This document shows positions 1 through 7,196 of a stretch of 26,013 nucleotides of DNA, one piece after another (the stretch's first letter is position 1; every line of letters begins with the position of its first letter). The stretch comes from SOKP01 sp048887165 (GTDB lineage: Archaea; Asgardarchaeota; Lokiarchaeia; Sigyniarchaeales; SOKP01). The notes under the pieces were generated by a model, which saw nothing but the letters and a program-made list of their open reading frames with translations, searched no databases and had not been told where the DNA came from. The stretch spans positions 1-26,013 of the forward strand of contig JBHLJZ010000051.1 of assembly GCA_048887165.1 (NCBI GenBank), written 5' to 3'. Position numbers and translations under genes: made by a program.

Positions 1-246
1 GAAGTACTTAAATCTAAAAACCAACAAGGTTTGCGTCAATTAAAATTTATAATTAATCGAGGGGTAGAATGCGATTTATATACTGCGCAAGGCTTTGAAG
101 TTCTATCAGCTGGCTTAACTGTAGCTGTTAGTGGATTTTGGAAAATAAAAGATGCTGATCAAGGGAAGGGTGTTATCGGTTTTAATCGAAAGGATGAATT
201 ATGGCAAACTAGAAGAGGATTAGCAAAAGATTTCTGGGTTGATTAA
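1..246 (+). CDS. C-terminal fragment of an unidentified protein
   Basis: The reading frame is open from base 1 to a TAA at 244-246, so this is the last 81 codons of a gene that starts before the window. A TTG at base 31 could act as a start, but open frame continues upstream of it and no ribosome binding site is evident, so I treat it as a truncated gene. The visible part is a mixed alpha/beta soluble segment ending in L-A-K-D-F-W-V-D, with one Cys, no membrane segment and no motif I recognise. It converges on the flavodoxin gene. T-rich DNA follows its stop, as expected for archaeal termination. Function unknown. Confidence 0.6.
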   Translation, partial: EVLKSKNQQGLRQLKFIINRGVECDLYTAQGFEVLSAGLTVAVSGFWKIKDADQGKGVIGFNRKDELWQTRRGLAKDFWVD

Positions 247-333
247 GTTTTTTTTATTCTTTTTACTTGTTTAAGATTTAATTTTATTATACTGTTTAAT
301 TATTCCATGGAACCTTTCCATTCCATTTTTTTT
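246..333. terminator. T-rich intergenic terminator region between convergent genes
   Basis: Directly after the first stop codon lie long T tracts (247-265). A small perfect hairpin follows, ATGGAA-CCT-TTCCAT (307-321), with an 8-T run at 326-333. Archaeal RNA polymerase terminates at oligo-T, so the tracts probably end the plus-strand transcript. Whether the hairpin matters is not clear. Confidence 0.4.
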
Positions 334-366
334 GAAAACATAAAAAATAAAGAAAAAGAAGGAGTT

Positions 367-888
367 TTAGAGTTTTTCTATAATTGATGCCGCAAACTTT
401 TTTGCATTCTCAAGATCTTGAGCATCGGGGTGTCCTTTCACATATTTCTGATAATTTTCTTCATGTTTTTTCCTTTCTTCTGGTGAGAGAGTAGATTGTA
501 ACGCCTCTCTTTGCTGTTTTGCCAAAGCAACTAAATTTTCGCCACAACATTCAAACTCTCCTAATAATTTGCAATTCTGTTTTTCAATTATATCATTTAC
601 GGTTTTAAACGCTTTTGGCCACGGAGTTATGCTTTCATGGGTATAAAAATAAGCAAAATTGGTTGGTAACTTAGGAGCTTTTTTTAAAAGGGTCATAACT
701 TTCCTGCTTACATTAAAAGCGTAGATCCCCGACCCAAAAAAGACAAGATCATAGGAATGTAAAGTGGTTGGATTAACTTTTTTTACTGGAAAAAGGTCAA
801 CGTCATGTCCAATTAACCCTTCTTTGATGGCATTGGCAACCTTTTCAGTGTTTCCAGTACCAGAATAATATGCTACTAATATATTCAT
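367..888 (-). CDS. Flavodoxin family protein
   Basis: This is a flavodoxin-fold FMN-binding electron carrier or oxidoreductase of about 173 residues, the size of long-chain flavodoxins. The first strand (NILVAYYSGTGNTEK) leads into the phosphate-binding loop S-G-T-G-N-T at residues 9-14. The strand D-L-V-F-F-G-S-G-I-Y at roughly 49-58 is the usual second FMN loop, and E-C-C-G-E-N near 112 is a late-strand feature seen in flavodoxins of anaerobes. I chose the ATG at 888; an in-frame TTG two codons upstream (894) is less likely. It is a cytoplasmic single gene with no partner next to it, so its redox partner cannot be told. The family call is firm; the specific role is open. Confidence 0.82.
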   Translation of the reverse strand: MNILVAYYSGTGNTEKVANAIKEGLIGHDVDLFPVKKVNPTTLHSYDLVFFGSGIYAFNVSRKVMTLLKKAPKLPTNFAYFYTHESITPWPKAFKTVNDIIEKQNCKLLGEFECCGENLVALAKQQREALQSTLSPEERKKHEENYQKYVKGHPDAQDLENAKKFAASIIEKL

Positions 889-1007
889 TTTCAACTATCA
901 TTAGGTATAATTAAATTAAATTTTAACATCTCCTATTGAATAAATATTTTTCTTCCATGATAAAAAGAGCTAAACCATATATCATGGTTATAATCTTTAG
1001 GAAAAGA

Positions 1008-1110
1008 TGGGAACTGAGGGATTTGAACCCCCGACCTACAGGTGTCCTCGTGCACTTTTTTGCTAAAAGGATCTGGAGCCTGTTGTGCTACCGAGCTACA
1101 CTAAGTTCCC
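1008..1110 (-). tRNA. tRNA-Trp (CCA), intron-containing
   Basis: A full cloverleaf reads on the minus strand. The acceptor is GGGAACT/AGTTCCC (7 bp) with discriminator A at 1008. The D stem is GTGT/GCAC, the anticodon stem ACAGG/CCTGT and the T stem GGGGG/CCCTC with loop TTCAAAT. The anticodon loop is C-T-CCA-G-A with anticodon CCA at 1076-1074, so it reads UGG as Trp. A 29-nt intron interrupts the loop after position 37. CCA is not encoded at the 3' end. UGG-only decoding fits a genome in which UGA is stop or selenocysteine. Confidence 0.92.
1044..1072 (-). other. tRNA-Trp intron at position 37/38
   Basis: Removing these 29 bases restores a normal 7-nt anticodon loop and the ACAGG/CCTGT stem. 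Inside the intron TCCT (1071-1068) pairs with AGGA (1048-1045), which gives the helix-bulge form that archaeal splicing endonuclease recognises. The boundary could shift by one base. Position 37/38 is the usual place for archaeal tRNA introns. At 29 nt it is too short to carry a C/D guide RNA as some euryarchaeal tRNA-Trp introns do. Confidence 0.8.
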
Positions 1111-1194
1111 AAGCAAAGATAATAATTATGATGAAATAAAAAATATATATTTTACTTTATTAGGATTGTTATTAGGTTGTAAAACCATTTTGCG

Positions 1195-1803
1195 GTGATT
1201 CATATTTCAAAAATTTTGGAACGAATAAAGAAGTTGAATAATTTAAGTGTGAAAAGAATAACAGTTATTCAATTAGCAATTGCTACATTAGTATCATTAT
1301 TGTTTCAATTTGTAGTCCCATTTTCATGGCAGCCCCTTCATCTATATAATAATGGGATAAATGCTCAGCATGGAGATCCAGGACTTAACCTTGTTATTTT
1401 TACAATAAGTCAATGGTATTTTTCATTATCGGTAGTTTGGTTTTTTAATCGTGATAATAAGTATCTAAATAATTTTCTTGCTTATTCAATTGCTCCTCTC
1501 TCTACAATCCTTATTCCAGAGTTCTTTATATATGATCTATATTATGATTATATTCATATCTTTCCAGTTATTGTAGGTTTATATATTACATGGAAGAAGA
1601 GAGAGACTTTAGTTGAAAAATATGTTATTCCCAATTTCATTTTTGTGTCGATTTGGCTTTTTACTGTTTACTTTTTTAAGTTAGCATATTACCAGGGTCC
1701 ATTTTTAACTTTTTTAATTAACTGGTTTGTGATTTCGGTTTTAAATTTTTTCTTCTCCCTTTTTATACGATTTTTTAAGGGGAGAACAGATAATAAGCTA
1801 TGA
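1195..1803 (+). CDS. Multi-pass membrane protein, copy 1 of a tandem pair
   Basis: A 202-residue, very hydrophobic protein with about five membrane segments (roughly residues 22-42, 68-88, 92-112, 118-135 and a long C-terminal one near 145-195). It is a clear paralog of the next gene. Shared blocks are Q-A/I-A-I-A-T-L-V-S-L near the N-terminus, H-G-D-P-G-x-N-x-V, S-Q-W-Y-F-S, Y-Y-D-Y-I-H and F-K-L-A-Y-Y. I do not recognise the family; the conserved His, Asp, Tyr and Trp positions near membrane borders would suit a small enzyme or carrier. The start is GTG at 1195, with a TATA-like stretch at 1142-1152. The paralog suggests the true start could be about 14 codons later, at an ATA. Confidence 0.75.
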   Translation: MIHISKILERIKKLNNLSVKRITVIQLAIATLVSLLFQFVVPFSWQPLHLYNNGINAQHGDPGLNLVIFTISQWYFSLSVVWFFNRDNKYLNNFLAYSIAPLSTILIPEFFIYDLYYDYIHIFPVIVGLYITWKKRETLVEKYVIPNFIFVSIWLFTVYFFKLAYYQGPFLTFLINWFVISVLNFFFSLFIRFFKGRTDNKL

Positions 1804-1843
1804 ATTCAAAAACTAATAAAATGTTAATAAATTTTTTATTTAA

Positions 1844-2443
1844 ATGAAGAAATTAGATGAATGTAGTTTAAGGACATTAACGTTAATTCAAATTGCGATA
1901 GCTACTTTAGTTTCATTAATTTTTCAATTTATAATCCCTCTTAATTGGCAACCATTAGATGTTTATACATTAGGTCCTGATGTTAGACATGGTGATCCAG
2001 GAGCAAATGTAGTCCTATTTGCTTTAAGTCAGTGGTATTTTTCAATATCAATAGCTTGGTTATTTTATCGCAATAATAAACATTTAAATAATTTTTTGGT
2101 GTATGCTCTTGTTCCTACATCTACTATTATTTTTACAGAGTTTTTTCAGATCTATCTTTATTATGATTATATTCACCTTCTTCCTTTCTTTGTATCATTT
2201 TATATTATAATAAAAAAGAGAAAGAATCTTTTCCCGAAATATGTTATTTATTACCTTTTAATTACTGCTCCTTGGGCATTTATTGATTATTTCTTCAAGC
2301 TCGCTTATTATGATTCAAGCTTCCCTGAGTTTCTTTTTAATGGGATAATGTTCTTAATATTTACGATTATACTTTCGTTAATTATTAAGCCCTCAAAAAT
2401 TATAAAAATCTTTAATAAAGAAGCAAAAGTAGAATTAGACTAA
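1844..2443 (+). CDS. Multi-pass membrane protein, copy 2 of a tandem pair
   Basis: A 199-residue paralog of the preceding gene, starting at ATG 40 bases after its stop, so probably co-transcribed. It has the same order of hydrophobic segments and the same conserved blocks (Q-I-A-I-A-T-L-V-S-L, H-G-D-P-G-A-N-V-V, S-Q-W-Y-F-S, Y-Y-D-Y-I-H, F-K-L-A-Y-Y). The N-terminus is shorter, MKKLDE, and the tail is basic and cytoplasmic-looking. Divergence is spread along the whole length, so the duplication is not recent. The last 9 bases overlap the 3' end of the minus-strand zinc-ribbon gene. Function unknown; a hetero-oligomer with its neighbour is possible. Confidence 0.78.
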   Translation: MKKLDECSLRTLTLIQIAIATLVSLIFQFIIPLNWQPLDVYTLGPDVRHGDPGANVVLFALSQWYFSISIAWLFYRNNKHLNNFLVYALVPTSTIIFTEFFQIYLYYDYIHLLPFFVSFYIIIKKRKNLFPKYVIYYLLITAPWAFIDYFFKLAYYDSSFPEFLFNGIMFLIFTIILSLIIKPSKIIKIFNKEAKVELD

Positions 2444-2929
2444 TTTTGAACCACAATACTCACAAAATCGAAGATTTTCAGCGTTTTTTAGACTACTGCC
2501 ACATGTTGGGCAAAAATTAGGTCTTGCAGGAGCGGGTTCTCCTTTTTCAACAATTACATATTCTGGAGTCTCTGTTACTTTTTGAAAGAACTCGAAAGTA
2601 TATCCACAGCTTCCACAAAAATTCAATTTGGGATTAAGAAATTTGTTACAATTTGGGCATTTTTTTATTAATTCTAACCCACAATTTCTACAAAATTCAG
2701 CATAAATAGTAACTGGAATGTTGCATCTTGGACAATATTTTTTAGACTCCCAAGAGTATCTTATAATCAGAAATGCTGGAATTAATATTATCAAGGATAG
2801 GATAGTTATTATTAATACTAAGTTTAGTTCAAGAAATAGGGTTCCTATAAAGAAGAAAAAAACAACACAGAGGAAAATAAGAAAACAGATAATTGAGAAA
2901 CTTTTAACACGATAGTTTGTTTGACTCAT
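2435..2929 (-). CDS. Membrane-anchored triple zinc-ribbon protein
   Basis: About 164 residues. Two adjacent hydrophobic segments (roughly residues 12-32 and 36-56) are followed by three CxxC zinc ribbons: C-P-R-C...C-R-N-C-G, C-P-N-C...C-G-S-C-G and C-P-T-C-G...C-E-Y-C-G at the very C-terminus. All twelve Cys are present, so three Zn sites are expected on the cytoplasmic side. I start at the ATG giving M-S-Q-T-N; an ATG three codons upstream (2938) is possible. Proteins of this layout are common in archaea and usually lack a known function; they are often guessed to be adaptors. It converges on the membrane-protein pair, and a smaller zinc-ribbon gene lies just upstream on the same strand. 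Confidence 0.8.
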   Translation of the reverse strand: MSQTNYRVKSFSIICFLIFLCVVFFFFIGTLFLELNLVLIITILSLIILIPAFLIIRYSWESKKYCPRCNIPVTIYAEFCRNCGLELIKKCPNCNKFLNPKLNFCGSCGYTFEFFQKVTETPEYVIVEKGEPAPARPNFCPTCGSSLKNAENLRFCEYCGSKLV

Positions 2930-3024
2930 AGTAATCATAATTTAATTGTAAATATACGTTTTTATATTATTCTATTTATAAACTCATAATCTACAATAAT
3001 CTAACAGGATAATAGAAGGATCAC

Positions 3025-3204
3025 TCATTTTAAGATAGCATCTTTTTCTATTTGCTTTGTATTACAATAAGGACAAGTCTCCGTGTCCAAATTAATTTGT
3101 TCTCCACAGGCAAAGCATGTAGTCTTATTTTCTCCATATTGAATCTTTTGGTCATCGTTTCTAGTTGAGTTTTGTAAATTTTTATTTGAGGTTTTTTTTG
3201 ACAT
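3025..3204 (-). CDS. Small single zinc-ribbon protein (59 aa)
   Basis: ATG at 3204 to TGA at 3025 gives 59 residues. The N-terminus is polar and probably disordered (MSKKTSNKNL...). A single zinc ribbon follows at residues 30-47, C-F-A-C-G...C-P-Y-C. The ribbon closely resembles the one ending the protein encoded at 5660-6301 (C-F-A-C-G...C-P-T-C-G), so the two may bind similar partners. It ends in TGA with no SECIS-like fold seen downstream, so UGA acts as a normal stop here. Likely a small nucleic-acid or protein-binding adaptor; role unknown. Confidence 0.7.
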   Translation of the reverse strand: MSKKTSNKNLQNSTRNDDQKIQYGENKTTCFACGEQINLDTETCPYCNTKQIEKDAILK

Positions 3205-3400
3205 AGTTAATCAATTCTGAAATTTGTTTAATACAATTTCCCAATCAAATGAAAAGTTTAAGAATCTATAAACAAAATGGAGTCCAATTTTTAACTATTT
3301 CATTAGATCTAATAATCTTAAATAATAAAATTTAAGAATTTTATTAATTTCTTACTATCTATAAGAATTATAAAAAAAAAGATTTAGGAGCTGATATATT

Positions 3401-3604
3401 ATTCCTGGTTCACATGGTTCACTTACTAAAGCTGGAAAAGTGAAAATGCAAACACCTAAAATTGATAGAACAGGTGTGAATGCTGATAAGAAAAATCCCC
3501 CAAGAGTAAGATATAGAAAGTTATACATTAAAAGAATTGAAAAAGGAAAATATGGGGGCCAAAAGGAGTCTCTTGGTGCAAAAAGAGCTCAATTTAGTCG
3601 TTAA
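3401..3604 (+). CDS. rps30e: Ribosomal protein eS30
   Basis: Encodes a 67-residue basic protein with the eS30 signature H-G-S-L-T-K-A-G-K-V near the N-terminus, then Q-T-P-K-I and the basic K-K-N-P-P-R-V-R-Y-R-K. It is a small-subunit ribosomal protein near the decoding centre. There is no ATG, GTG or TTG before the conserved P-G-S-H-G-S block, and an in-frame TGA lies at 3392-3394. The only possible starts are two ATT codons at 3398 and 3401. A ribosome binding site AGGAG (3386-3390) lies 7 to 10 bases upstream, so initiation at ATT is the simplest reading. Archaeal eS30 normally begins M-P-x-S-H-G, which favours 3401. A standard gene caller would miss it. Confidence 0.88.
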   Translation: MPGSHGSLTKAGKVKMQTPKIDRTGVNADKKNPPRVRYRKLYIKRIEKGKYGGQKESLGAKRAQFSR

Positions 3605-3621
3605 ATTAATAAAATTCTTTT

Positions 3622-5511
3622 TTAGTTAAAAACTCCAATTTTTTTAAGTTGATTAATTAGAATTTGGCTTTGCTTATAATAATAATTTGATTTTCCACTA
3701 TCTTTAGCTAGCATATCGTTATAATCACACATTAGAAGATTCCATCTAATTGCCCTCCGAATACCAGGTATTTCTTTAACATTAAGTGCTAATTGATTTT
3801 CAACACTTTGTAATAAGTAAAGAGCTTTCCGAGAGTCAATCCTATGATGAATATAAAATTCTGCTAATTCTAGTATTATATCAAAAAAAAGATGTTCATA
3901 TTTTTTTTCGGCAAAATCAATTCCAACAGCATCTATCGCGGTTCTCAATAATTTTTGAGTTTGTGATAAAATACCTTTATTTTTATAATCCTTTGCGCGT
4001 AACAAATGATATTTTAATTTTACTTTAAGGGATTTGCTTCCTAATTGAAATGCCATCTTAAAATTATTTCTGGATTGAGATAATTGATTTTTTTCTTGAT
4101 TAATAAATCCCATGTAAAGATAAGCTATGCCTAGATATTCATCCTTATTAATTGAGGTTTCTTCTTGTTCTAAAAAATTTATTATGATAGTAAAATGATT
4201 TTCTGCTTTTTCAAATTCACTTGATTCAAAATAAAATTTTCCTAATTTATAATGAATTTTTACTATGTAATTAATCGGTACTTCTCCAGATTTAGTTACT
4301 CCCAAAGCAGTTTCTAAATAATTAAGTTTTATATCTTTTTGATTTAATAATGATGCTATTTCTTCTAATTTTAATAAAATTGAAACAACAACTTTCCTCT
4401 GGCGATTCTTATTAAAAATTTTTAAGGATCTATTTAACATATCAGCAGCTTCGTCAAATCTATAATTCTTAATTAGTTCTTCTGCTTCTGTATAAGCTTG
4501 AATTGTTTCTATTACCTCAAAATTGGTAGGAGGCGAATTAAAAAGGTCGGTATGAATTTGATATAATTCTCCTTTTGCTATTGAACTCTCATAATGAAGA
4601 GCGGTAAAAGGGAAATTGTTTTGTGCTGCCTCAAAATCTTCGGATTCAAATTCTCGCTCTGGATTAAATTGGATAAAATCATTTTGATTAATTTCAGCAA
4701 GACTAATTACTTCTATCATCGAATTAAGCATTAAACGAGCAAATTTGATCCAATTTTCTATAAAAGTTTCTAATTTAAAATCTATATCATGGAATAAATT
4801 AGTTAATATATATGGTGTGTAGGAATCGAATGAGGAGCGAATATAAAATTTATTATATTCTAAATCCTTAAAATAAGAAATATATCCTTTTTCAAATACA
4901 AAAAATTCATCAAACGGTTCATCATTTGAAAAAAATAATGTTTCAGACGTTCGTATTTTAGGAACTCCTTGGTTCAATTCCCATGGGAGATTAAAAGTGG
5001 GATTTAATCCTATATTATTTAATACCCGTACTATTTGATCGACATATGAAACTTCAAGTTGTTTAACTTTATCCCTTTTGTTCATTAAAGATATTCGTAT
5101 ACGATTTAACCAAGTACTTTCAATTTCATCTCTTATTGGTTCTGGCATAAGAATATTTAATAGATCTAAAAATTCTCCTTCTTTTCCCTTAATTGGGAAG
5201 TTATGTTCTAAGGATAATTTCAATGCTAAGTCTCTTAGCATTTTCAAAAAATAGAGAATGATTTTATTTGTAGTTGGACTTAAATGCCATAATTTAAACG
5301 CAATACAAAATCTAAAGCTTGCAATCTCAAAGGGGATATTTATTCTGAGCGGCAATGAAACGGGAAATTTAATTGTAAATAGTATTAATTTATCTTTTTT
5401 AATACTATATCTAAAGTAATTTTCTATAACCCCAGATATTTTCCATCCATTTTTTTCAATAATTTCTCTTAGATTCTCAATTTCGAAAGAAGAGAATGGC
5501 CTTATCGACAT
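3622..5511 (-). CDS. Large TPR-repeat protein
   Basis: 629 residues, soluble. The N-terminal ~300 residues form an alpha/beta region I do not recognise (F-E-I-E-N-L-R-E-I-I-E-K at the start, repeated aromatic/acidic stretches later). From about residue 340 to the end it is all-helical with tetratricopeptide-type repeats. Examples are A-E-E-L-I-K-N-Y-R-F-D-E-A-A near 350, L-G-K-F-Y-F-E-S-S-E-F-E-K-A-E-N near 430 and I-A-Y-L-Y-M-G-F-I-N near 470. The repeats indicate a protein-binding scaffold. It starts at ATG, converges on eS30 and is probably monocistronic. The partner and process are not shown by the context. Confidence 0.75.
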   Translation of the reverse strand: MSIRPFSSFEIENLREIIEKNGWKISGVIENYFRYSIKKDKLILFTIKFPVSLPLRINIPFEIASFRFCIAFKLWHLSPTTNKIILYFLKMLRDLALKLSLEHNFPIKGKEGEFLDLLNILMPEPIRDEIESTWLNRIRISLMNKRDKVKQLEVSYVDQIVRVLNNIGLNPTFNLPWELNQGVPKIRTSETLFFSNDEPFDEFFVFEKGYISYFKDLEYNKFYIRSSFDSYTPYILTNLFHDIDFKLETFIENWIKFARLMLNSMIEVISLAEINQNDFIQFNPEREFESEDFEAAQNNFPFTALHYESSIAKGELYQIHTDLFNSPPTNFEVIETIQAYTEAEELIKNYRFDEAADMLNRSLKIFNKNRQRKVVVSILLKLEEIASLLNQKDIKLNYLETALGVTKSGEVPINYIVKIHYKLGKFYFESSEFEKAENHFTIIINFLEQEETSINKDEYLGIAYLYMGFINQEKNQLSQSRNNFKMAFQLGSKSLKVKLKYHLLRAKDYKNKGILSQTQKLLRTAIDAVGIDFAEKKYEHLFFDIILELAEFYIHHRIDSRKALYLLQSVENQLALNVKEIPGIRRAIRWNLLMCDYNDMLAKDSGKSNYYYKQSQILINQLKKIGVFN

Positions 5512-5603
5512 TATTTAAATATTAAAATTGTTTTTTAAAAAAAATTCTCCTATTTATCTAATAAAAATCTCTAATTTTAACTTTTACACAAACCGATAGA
5601 AAT

Positions 5604-5612
5604 TTTATATAC
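5604..5612 (+). promoter_or_regulatory. TATA box for the MIT-like/zinc-ribbon gene
   Basis: TTTTATATA preceded by a purine-rich BRE-like stretch (GATAGAAA). It lies about 50 bases before the ATG, so transcription should begin near 5632-5636 and leave a leader of roughly 25 bases. Confidence 0.5.
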
Positions 5613-5659
5613 TTGAATTTACTTGTTAAATTTGAAAATTAAAAAATTATAGTTTTATT

Positions 5660-6301
5660 ATGGATATCGCTAAATTTAATAAGGATTTGAGCTATAGAGT
5701 AGCAAAAGCAAACGGATTTGAAAAGAATAATAAGATACCAGAAGCTATTTCAGAATGGGTTGCGATTTCTGAAATGGTGATAAAAGCTACGAAAGATCCA
5801 AAATTAGAATTTTCATTTAGATCAATGCTTATCGATAGAACTAAAGGGATAATTGAACATATAAAAAGTTTAAAGTTAAAATTAGCACCCCCTAAGGTAC
5901 AAAGAATATCTTTAGATGAAGATTTTATAGAAGAAGAGGATTTCGAAAAGATAGAAGAGACGTATCAAAAACCATCTTCAACACCAGTTAAAGAAGAAAA
6001 ATTTGAAGATAACGTAATTGATAAAAGTGAATTTAAAAATTTACCAAAAGGTTTCAAAGAAATTGAAGCTTCAAACGATTTCGAAATTATTACACCTCAT
6101 GATAAAGAATATATAAAAAAAATGATAAGTAAAGATGTTGATATGAGTATATTTAAACATAGTGATTCTGAATCAAGTAAACCAAAACTTGAAATCGAAC
6201 AACCCACAGATGGTAAAACAATGTTTTGTTTTGCGTGTGGTGCAGAATTACCACTCAATACAAAAATCTGTCCCACATGCGGTACCAATCTTAAGATGTA
6301 A
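5660..6301 (+). CDS. MIT-like helical domain plus C-terminal zinc ribbon
   Basis: 213 residues in three parts. Residues ~5-75 form three helices with the spacing and pattern of MIT domains: A-x-x-F-E-K-N-N-K-I-P-E-A-I in helix 2, a pair of long amphipathic helices, and a final I-I-E-H-I-K-S-L-K like the R-A-E-x-L-K end of MIT. Residues ~80-185 are an acidic, Ser/Pro/Lys-rich linker. Residues 190-211 are a zinc ribbon, C-F-A-C-G...C-P-T-C-G. MIT domains bind ESCRT-III tails in ESCRT-bearing archaea and eukaryotes, so a link to membrane remodelling or division is possible but inferred. A generic TPR-like helical hairpin is the main alternative. Confidence 0.68.
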   Translation: MDIAKFNKDLSYRVAKANGFEKNNKIPEAISEWVAISEMVIKATKDPKLEFSFRSMLIDRTKGIIEHIKSLKLKLAPPKVQRISLDEDFIEEEDFEKIEETYQKPSSTPVKEEKFEDNVIDKSEFKNLPKGFKEIEASNDFEIITPHDKEYIKKMISKDVDMSIFKHSDSESSKPKLEIEQPTDGKTMFCFACGAELPLNTKICPTCGTNLKM

Positions 6302-6312
6302 ATTACTTTCAT

Positions 6313-6996
6313 TTAAAAATTATAAAATTTGTCTGCATCTCCTAATTTATAAACTCCAAATCGCTCAGATCTTTTTCTTTTTAATGTCTCCCAACCTAAC
6401 CTTGTGGTTTTAAGAGCTAATTGAGTTTTATAATGTTTCATTATTTCATACACTCTTTCTCTATATTGAGCTATTTTTACTTTGATCTGTTTCTCCATAG
6501 GAGCTTTCATCACATTATATATGGCATATACATAGAATTCAGCATTATTTAGGCTTAATTCCTTAGCTGCTGTTTTAGCGATCATATGAGTAGCCTGATG
6601 ATCGATATGATTGTTATTATCACTTGGTAATACTATTCTATCTGCATCCTTTATTATCTCCTTAGTTAATGAAACACCCTTTTCAATATGATTTATAGCA
6701 TCTTGATCATGGAATTTAAAAAGGTGCACATTTCTTTTAGGAAATCCAAATGATTTAGCTGCTTCTTCTGCCTCTTTAAGACCTATAATTCCAATCTCAT
6801 CTTCGGTTAAATCTAAGAATTCCTTAGCTTCTTCCTCAAGAAGTTGGTTCTGCTTTTTACCCCATGTAATTAAAACTCGGTTATCTGTAACATATACTAT
6901 ATGAACATCATGACCCTCTTCCATCCATTTTAGTATACTCCCACCACATCCATAGATTTCATCATCAGGATGGGGAGCAAATATTACAATCTTCAT
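6313..6996 (-). CDS. PIG-L / LmbE family zinc deacetylase
   Basis: 227 residues, the usual size for the family. The metal and catalytic motif A-P-H-P-D-D-E sits at residues 7-13 and the third metal ligand region N-H-I-D-H at 129-133. The fold begins with an N-terminal Rossmann-like strand (KIVIFAPHPDDE). Members remove N-acetyl groups from GlcNAc-type sugars (GlcNAc-phosphatidylinositol, GlcNAc-inositol, diacetylchitobiose) or related amides. The substrate here cannot be read from the sequence; archaeal members often act on chitobiose or glycolipid precursors. It has no signal peptide. It converges with the preceding zinc-ribbon gene (11-base gap) and is divergent from the LRR gene. Confidence 0.88.
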   Translation of the reverse strand: MKIVIFAPHPDDEIYGCGGSILKWMEEGHDVHIVYVTDNRVLITWGKKQNQLLEEEAKEFLDLTEDEIGIIGLKEAEEAAKSFGFPKRNVHLFKFHDQDAINHIEKGVSLTKEIIKDADRIVLPSDNNNHIDHQATHMIAKTAAKELSLNNAEFYVYAIYNVMKAPMEKQIKVKIAQYRERVYEIMKHYKTQLALKTTRLGWETLKRKRSERFGVYKLGDADKFYNF

Positions 6997-7140
6997 AAAT
7001 AATTCATTTTTATTTATAGAGTTATTTAATTATTTACTTTTTAATGATATTTGAAATTATATATCAAATTAATAATATATCATATCCCTTGGCATGTAGA
7101 TATCCTTAAAAATACAAGAAAGTCTAAACTTAAATATCAC

Positions 7141-7150
7141 TTTATATATT
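7141..7150 (+). promoter_or_regulatory. TATA box for the LRR protein gene
   Basis: TTTATATATT with a BRE-like AAATATCAC just upstream. It is about 50 bases before the ATG at 7197, so the expected start of transcription is near 7170. The rest of the 200-base divergent gap to the deacetylase gene is AT-rich with an ATTTGA / TCAAAT inverted repeat around 7046-7066. Confidence 0.45.
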
Positions 7151-7196
7151 TCTCATATGAAATTTCAAAAACTAATGAAATTATATTATAGAAATC

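Noticed and set aside
936..1139. A plus-strand frame with residues W-E-L-R-D-L-N-P-R-P.
   Set aside because: This is the well-known false protein produced by reading across a tRNA gene on the opposite strand; the region is tRNA-Trp.
3025..3204. TGA end of the 59-residue zinc-ribbon protein considered as a Sec codon.
   Set aside because: No ATGA/AA/GA fold lies downstream and the reading after TGA shows no protein-like continuation; UGA is an ordinary stop here.
3317..3336. Inverted repeat CTTAAAT / ATTTAAG upstream of eS30.
   Set aside because: Short, made only of A/T-rich bases in a very AT-rich gap, so expected by chance.
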